A DNA stretch of 64,000 nt, from positions 1 to 64,000 of the forward strand of contig CAKZXA010000068.1 in NCBI GenBank assembly GCA_937922045.1. The letters are read 5' to 3'. The position numbers were made by a program, and so were the translations under genes. Origin of the DNA: an uncultured Acidimicrobiales bacterium (GTDB lineage Bacteria; Actinomycetota; Acidimicrobiia; Acidimicrobiales; SZUA-35). Below the pieces are notes generated by a model, which was given only the letters and a program-made list of their open reading frames with translations, made no database searches and was not told the DNA's origin. Below are positions 59,638-64,000 of the stretch, one piece after another. Positions within the stretch are counted from its first letter, which is position 1, and each line of letters opens with the position of its first letter.

Positions 59638-59744
59638 CGGTGGCGCCTCTCTGCTGGATCCCCCGGCCGTGTCGCCCGCCCGAGCCTAACACCCAAAGCG
59701 GCGATGATCGGCGGCTCGGTAGCCGCTGGTGATATAAAGCTGGT

Positions 59745-60068
59745 GTGGACCAGATCGACCCATCAGCCAAGCGTGAGCAGGCCTCGTCATCGACGACGGT
59801 TGGGGCCCGAGAGCTTCGGCGATCCCTATCATCGCTGGTACACCGCGCCGCCAAAGGTGAACGCATCGTCGTGACCCTCGACGGCGAGCCCGTGGCTCAG
59901 CTTGGGCCGCTCGAACCGTCGGACAAAGGCGTCGAGCTCGCAGACCTCGCAGCCGCCGGTCTTGTCGAACGCCCGCAGCGATTCGACCGACCCGATGCCA
60001 CCGACCCTCTTCTCGGTGCAGCCGAGGTGAGCCTCGACCGGCTCGTCGACCGATTGCGCGGCCGATGA
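59745..60068 (+). CDS. Phd/YefM-type antitoxin (VapB-like)
   Basis: VGARELRRSLSSLVHRAAKGERIVVTLDGEPVAQLGPLEP; ATGA overlap with downstream PIN toxin. Confidence 0.88.
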   Translation: MDQIDPSAKREQASSSTTVGARELRRSLSSLVHRAAKGERIVVTLDGEPVAQLGPLEPSDKGVELADLAAAGLVERPQRFDRPDATDPLLGAAEVSLDRLVDRLRGR

Positions 60069-60547
60069 CGGGCCAGGAGACGCCACGACCAACCGGCGTT
60101 TTGATCGTCGATTCCTCGGCTCTGCTGTGCCGTTACTTAGGCGACTCCCGTCGTTCGCTTGTGCTCGATGTGATGGCGTTGGCGACCGACGTGGTGGTCA
60201 CAGCCTTGGCTCGAACCGAAGTCTTGATCGGTCTTCACCACATCGTCGATGATCGAACGAAACGCGAGACTCTGTGGCGAGCGGTAAGCGGTGATTGGGA
60301 TGCGTTCTGGCAGATACCAACCGACGATCGGTGCCTCAGCCTGGCCTCCGACCTCGGTGTTCGCTATGGGCTTGGGGTCACTAACGCTCTCCACCTTGCC
60401 GCTATCGATCGGTTGCCACGGCCGGCCACGCTTCTGACCTTTGATCGCGAGCAGGTGGCTGCAGCGTCGGCAATGGGATTTGAAGTGTTCACCGCTTCCT
60501 CGGGTGCCCATGGCGGCGCCCACGGATTACTCGCTGATCCTTCCTGA
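60065..60547 (+). CDS. PIN-domain toxin (VapC-like)
   Basis: VLIVDSSALLCRYL, TALARTEVLIGLHHI, YGLGVTNALHLAAIDRL, LLTFDREQVAAASAMGFEVF. Confidence 0.88.
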   Translation: MTGQETPRPTGVLIVDSSALLCRYLGDSRRSLVLDVMALATDVVVTALARTEVLIGLHHIVDDRTKRETLWRAVSGDWDAFWQIPTDDRCLSLASDLGVRYGLGVTNALHLAAIDRLPRPATLLTFDREQVAAASAMGFEVFTASSGAHGGAHGLLADPS

Positions 60548-60590
60548 GGCATACCTGCGTTTGCTTGCAGCCCATCTGCCGACGCGAGCT

Positions 60591-61424
60591 CTAAAGCTTT
60601 GGCGCTATTGCATCACCGGGCAGCGGGCCGTCCGGGTAGAGGGCGGTTTGAAAGCGGCGCATACCGCCGAGCCAGCGGTCGATATCGGTCGCCTTTCGCT
60701 CAACATAGTTGGCTACCTCGGGGTGAGGAAGTACCCAGAACCGTTCCTGCGCTATCGCCTCGAAACAGGACACAGCAACATCGGCTGACGAGAGCACTCC
60801 GTCGCCGCCCGCTACCCCTCCACCGAGATCGGCACCCTGGTCTCGCAGGGTTGGGCTGTTGGCGATGATGTTTGTCTCGACCGCCTGGGGGCAAAGGACA
60901 GAAACGCGAACACCCTGGTGGTGGTGCGTAATCGACAGCCATTCAGCCAGAGCGACCGCCGCGTGCTTCGTGATGGTGTAGCCGACCGAGCCGATTTGGG
61001 AGAGCAGACCAGCGGCTGACGCCGTGTTGAGCAGGTAGCCCTCGCCCCGAGTGATCATCGATGGCAACACGGCGCGGGCGGCGTAGATGTGCGACATCAC
61101 ATGGACTTCCCACATCTTGTTGATGATCTCGTTTGACTCCTCGATGCCGGCATTGGTGACGAACCCTGCATTGGAGCAGAACAGATCGATGGGACCGACG
61201 GAAGATTCGGTGCGCTCAACCAATGCGGCCACGGCGGCCTCGTCCGACACATCGAGGACTTCGGCTGTACCGCCGATCTCGTTGGCGACACGGCGAGCTT
61301 CGTCGCCGTTGAGGTCGGTGACGACGACGTGGCGGGCACCGTTGCCGGCCGCGTGGCGGCATAGCGCTTCGCCGATGCCGGATCCAGCGCCGGTGACTAC
61401 GATTACTCGATCCTGTGGGTCCAT
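60591..61424 (-). CDS. Short-chain dehydrogenase/reductase
   Basis: VVTGAGSGIGEALCRHAAG, CSNAGFVTNAG, NTASAAGLLSQIGSVGYTITKHAAVALAEWL. Confidence 0.95.
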   Translation of the reverse strand: MDPQDRVIVVTGAGSGIGEALCRHAAGNGARHVVVTDLNGDEARRVANEIGGTAEVLDVSDEAAVAALVERTESSVGPIDLFCSNAGFVTNAGIEESNEIINKMWEVHVMSHIYAARAVLPSMITRGEGYLLNTASAAGLLSQIGSVGYTITKHAAVALAEWLSITHHHQGVRVSVLCPQAVETNIIANSPTLRDQGADLGGGVAGGDGVLSSADVAVSCFEAIAQERFWVLPHPEVANYVERKATDIDRWLGGMRRFQTALYPDGPLPGDAIAPKL

Positions 61425-61534
61425 GGAGGCACCCTAATTCGACCGCGCTACTGGCACCAACCCGACCGCTCTGGCACGCTTTGGCCTATGTGTTTCGCCA
61501 TGATGATTCCGCCAGCCGGTCGACAACGAGGTAG

Positions 61535-62680
61535 GTGCACATGCGGATAGCCGTTGTTGGTGGTGGTATCGCTGGCGTGTCGGCAGCCTTTGCCCTTGCC
61601 ACGAGCGGAGCTGAGCCCGACGTGGTTCTGATCGAAGCCGAGCAGGAGCTGGCGGCTCACACCACCGGTCGGTCAGCGGCTCAATACATCAAGAACTATG
61701 GGGTTGACACGGTCAAAGCGCTCACTCTGGCCAGCTACGAGTTCCTCGCCAACCCGCCATCGTCTCTGGCCGACCATTCCCATCTTTCGCCCCGGGGTCA
61801 GCTGACGGTGGCCGATGCTGCTCAGGAGGACTACTTCCAGCAGCTGCTCGTTGACGGGCAGCACTATGACGACACGATCGCCGAGATCGATATCGCCGAG
61901 GCCTGTCGTCTCTTTCCCCCCTTGCGGCCTGGCCGTTTTACCCGAGCGATGGTCGAACCGAACTCGGCCGACATCGATGTCGCTGGCCTGCACCAGACCT
62001 TCGTACGAGGTTTTCGTGCCGCCGGGGGTGAAATACGGACGAATTACCGGCTCGATGCTGCCACCCGGGCTGGCTCGGGTTGGTCGGTGGAGACCACAAG
62101 CGGCATTGTCGAGGCCGATGTGATCGTGAATGCCGCTGGAGCCTGGGGCGATGTGGTAGCTCGCCGGGCCGGTGTCGCCCCGATTGGGCTTCAACCCATG
62201 CGGCGCACAGCGTTCATGGTCGGCCACGACCATCCCGAGATGGGCCAATGGCCGCTGGTGGCATCGGTTGAGCACAGCTGGTATCTCAAACCCGACGGCC
62301 CGCAGTTGCTCTGCTCGCCGGCCAACGAAGACCCTATGGAACCATGTGATGTCAAGGCGGAGGAGCTCGATGTGGCTCTAGCGATAGAGAGGATCAACGA
62401 CGCGACGACCCTCGGGATCAGGTCGGTCCGCAGTTCGTGGGCTGGCCTGCGCACCTTCACGTCCGATCGCTCCATGGTGGTTGGCGCCGACGATGCCGAG
62501 CCGTCGTTTATCTGGTGTGTTGGGCAGGGCGGCACAGGCATCCAAACGGCGCCTGCGGTTGGACGACTCGTAGCCGATCTTGTTGGCGACGGTGCGCCCG
62601 GAGCATGGTGTGGCGATGTCGGTCTCGATCCGTCGAGTCTCGGTGTAGCCCGTCTCCGCCGTTCGGATAACCCTGCATAG
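61535..62680 (+). CDS. FAD-dependent oxidoreductase (DAO family)
   Basis: MRIAVVGGGIAGVSAAFALATSGAEPDVVLIEAE, VIVNAAGAWGDVVARRAGV, VRSSWAGLRTFTSDRSMVVG. Confidence 0.93.
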   Translation: MHMRIAVVGGGIAGVSAAFALATSGAEPDVVLIEAEQELAAHTTGRSAAQYIKNYGVDTVKALTLASYEFLANPPSSLADHSHLSPRGQLTVADAAQEDYFQQLLVDGQHYDDTIAEIDIAEACRLFPPLRPGRFTRAMVEPNSADIDVAGLHQTFVRGFRAAGGEIRTNYRLDAATRAGSGWSVETTSGIVEADVIVNAAGAWGDVVARRAGVAPIGLQPMRRTAFMVGHDHPEMGQWPLVASVEHSWYLKPDGPQLLCSPANEDPMEPCDVKAEELDVALAIERINDATTLGIRSVRSSWAGLRTFTSDRSMVVGADDAEPSFIWCVGQGGTGIQTAPAVGRLVADLVGDGAPGAWCGDVGLDPSSLGVARLRRSDNPA

Positions 62681-62942
62681 GGAAATCGCCCTAAATGGCT
62701 AAACCCTCACCGAAAATCTGTGCCACACTTGGCTCACCAAGAGGAAGGAGGTGGTCCAACTGTTTGACAGAACGAAAGGGATCTTGGAGGTGGCTGGCCG
62801 TTAGCGGTTAGCTGGGCCGCTCGCGAATAGCGACCGGCCACCGCCCTGCTGGTACTGCCCAACCCTCTGATCGGGTGGATGAATCCCGTCCGCCTTGGTT
62901 GTGGTAGTCCGCTGGGTGTCCCAGCAATTGTCGAAAGACAGG

Positions 62943-62969
62943 TTCAGGACGGGTTCTGCCCGTCCTGAA
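62943..62969. repeat. Strong palindromic hairpin (11-bp perfect stem)
   Basis: TTCAGGACGGG TTCTG CCCGTCCTGAA. Confidence 0.85.
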
Positions 62970-63053
62970 TCGCGTCTGGGTCCACCTTCGAAACCGATGT
63001 CGGGCTCTCGAACCATTGCACTCGTTCCTACCTGAATCGGGTAGCGTAAGGTC

Positions 63054-63261
63054 CGTGGAACGCCCAGGAAAATTTGAACACTTCCGCTGGGTTGGTGACA
63101 AGCGGACACAGGTCGTCTACGACGTCGACAACCTCGTAGATTCAAGCATCATCGACGAGCTCATGGAATCGAGCAGCTATACCTGCTTCGGGCCTGACAA
63201 TCTTGCCGAAGCCCGCAATCGTGGCTATCGACCGTTTAATGGCACAGGAACAGACACCTAG
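63054..63261 (+). CDS. Small hypothetical protein
   Basis: VERPGKFEHFRWVGDKRTQVVYDVDNLVDSSIIDELMESSSYTCFGPDNLAEARNRGYRPF; GTG start; overlaps next gene. Confidence 0.5.
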
Positions 63262-64000
63262 CGTCCTCGAGGACGCCTCGATTCGCTCGTCGGACGGAGT
63301 CGTACTCGAAGGTCGGCTGACACAGGTCCACCAGGCTGAGGGAAGCTTGCGCGACAACGCTGTGTTGTTACTGCACGGTTTTCCATCCGGCGATGTTAGA
63401 GCCGACAAGATCGGTGGCGACATGCCACAGCTGTGTGAGCGCATCAGCGCAGAGTTGCGCTGGAACGCTCTCGCCATTCGGTTTCGGGGCTGTGGAGAGT
63501 CACAGGGCAACTTCAGTCTTGCTGGCTGGTGCGATGATGCCTCAGCAGCGATCGACTTCCTCCACGAGAGCCTGAAGCCCCGGAACATCTGGGTAGTGGG
63601 TTTCGGAACTGGCGGCACGGTCGGTCTCGTGGCTGCGGCCCGGTCACCGCGAGTAGCGGGAGCGGCTGTGGTTGGATCACCGGCTGACTTCCACGACTGG
63701 GCCGACAATCCGGAACGATTGCTCCGCCATGCCCGAGAGGTTGGTGTCATCAAAGACTCCTCCTACCCCGACCAACCAAAGAGCTGGCAATCCGAGCTTC
63801 GGAACGTGCGAGCCGATGAGGTAGCGGAGTATTTCCCACCGCGCCCTCTGCTCATCTTGCATGGCAGCGACGACGATGCGGTGCCTCATTTCGATGCCCG
63901 TCTTCTCGCCGACCGCCACGGTGATGCCGAGCTGAGAATCATCAGCGGCGGCGGACACCAGCTACGTCACGATCCGCGAGCTATCTCCATTCTCCTGGGC
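63239..64000 (+). CDS. Alpha/beta hydrolase, truncated by the window end
   Basis: MAQEQTPSVLEDASIRSSDGVVLEGRL...NAVLLLHGFPSGD, VVGFGTGGTVGLVAAARSPRVAGAAVVGSP, LLILHGSDDDAVPHFDARLLAD; no stop before window end so absent from the ORF track. Confidence 0.88.
   Translation, partial: MAQEQTPSVLEDASIRSSDGVVLEGRLTQVHQAEGSLRDNAVLLLHGFPSGDVRADKIGGDMPQLCERISAELRWNALAIRFRGCGESQGNFSLAGWCDDASAAIDFLHESLKPRNIWVVGFGTGGTVGLVAAARSPRVAGAAVVGSPADFHDWADNPERLLRHAREVGVIKDSSYPDQPKSWQSELRNVRADEVAEYFPPRPLLILHGSDDDAVPHFDARLLADRHGDAELRIISGGGHQLRHDPRAISILLG

Overview
Actinobacterial (probably Acidimicrobiia-like; inferred from gene style only), high-GC, gene-dense 64 kb window. It opens with nested IS remnants: an intact IS3-type element, a decayed IS1380-type transposase and an IS110 N-terminal scrap. 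The remainder is mostly chromosomal: a pseudokinase / Ser-Thr kinase / FHA-protease signalling group, lipid and CoA metabolism, a split SUF Fe-S cluster assembly locus with two sufC genes, a TRAP transporter, a VapBC-like toxin-antitoxin pair and assorted oxidoreductases. The main discovery is two genes that the ORF track cuts at an in-frame UGA but that read as selenoproteins. (1) 7674..8291 (+) is a DsbA/Rv2466c-like oxidoreductase whose active site reads DPI-U-PWCW. (2) 22882..23439 (-) is a UGSC-motif protein (EALAD-U-GSCTSC) directly downstream of a thioredoxin-domain fusion gene. In both, a hairpin of at least 8 bp with a 3-nt loop starting in G lies about 20 nt 3' of the UGA, as expected for a bacterial SECIS. 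Other notable items: a degenerate pseudokinase with a Thr/Lys/Arg-rich tail, a 12-bp perfect inverted repeat shared in part between two suf promoters, a divergent IspD-like protein, a frameshifted META-domain lipoprotein, a HalD/BesD-like Fe/2OG oxygenase, and several short intergenic tandem repeats. All family calls are by eye from translations; no database search was run.
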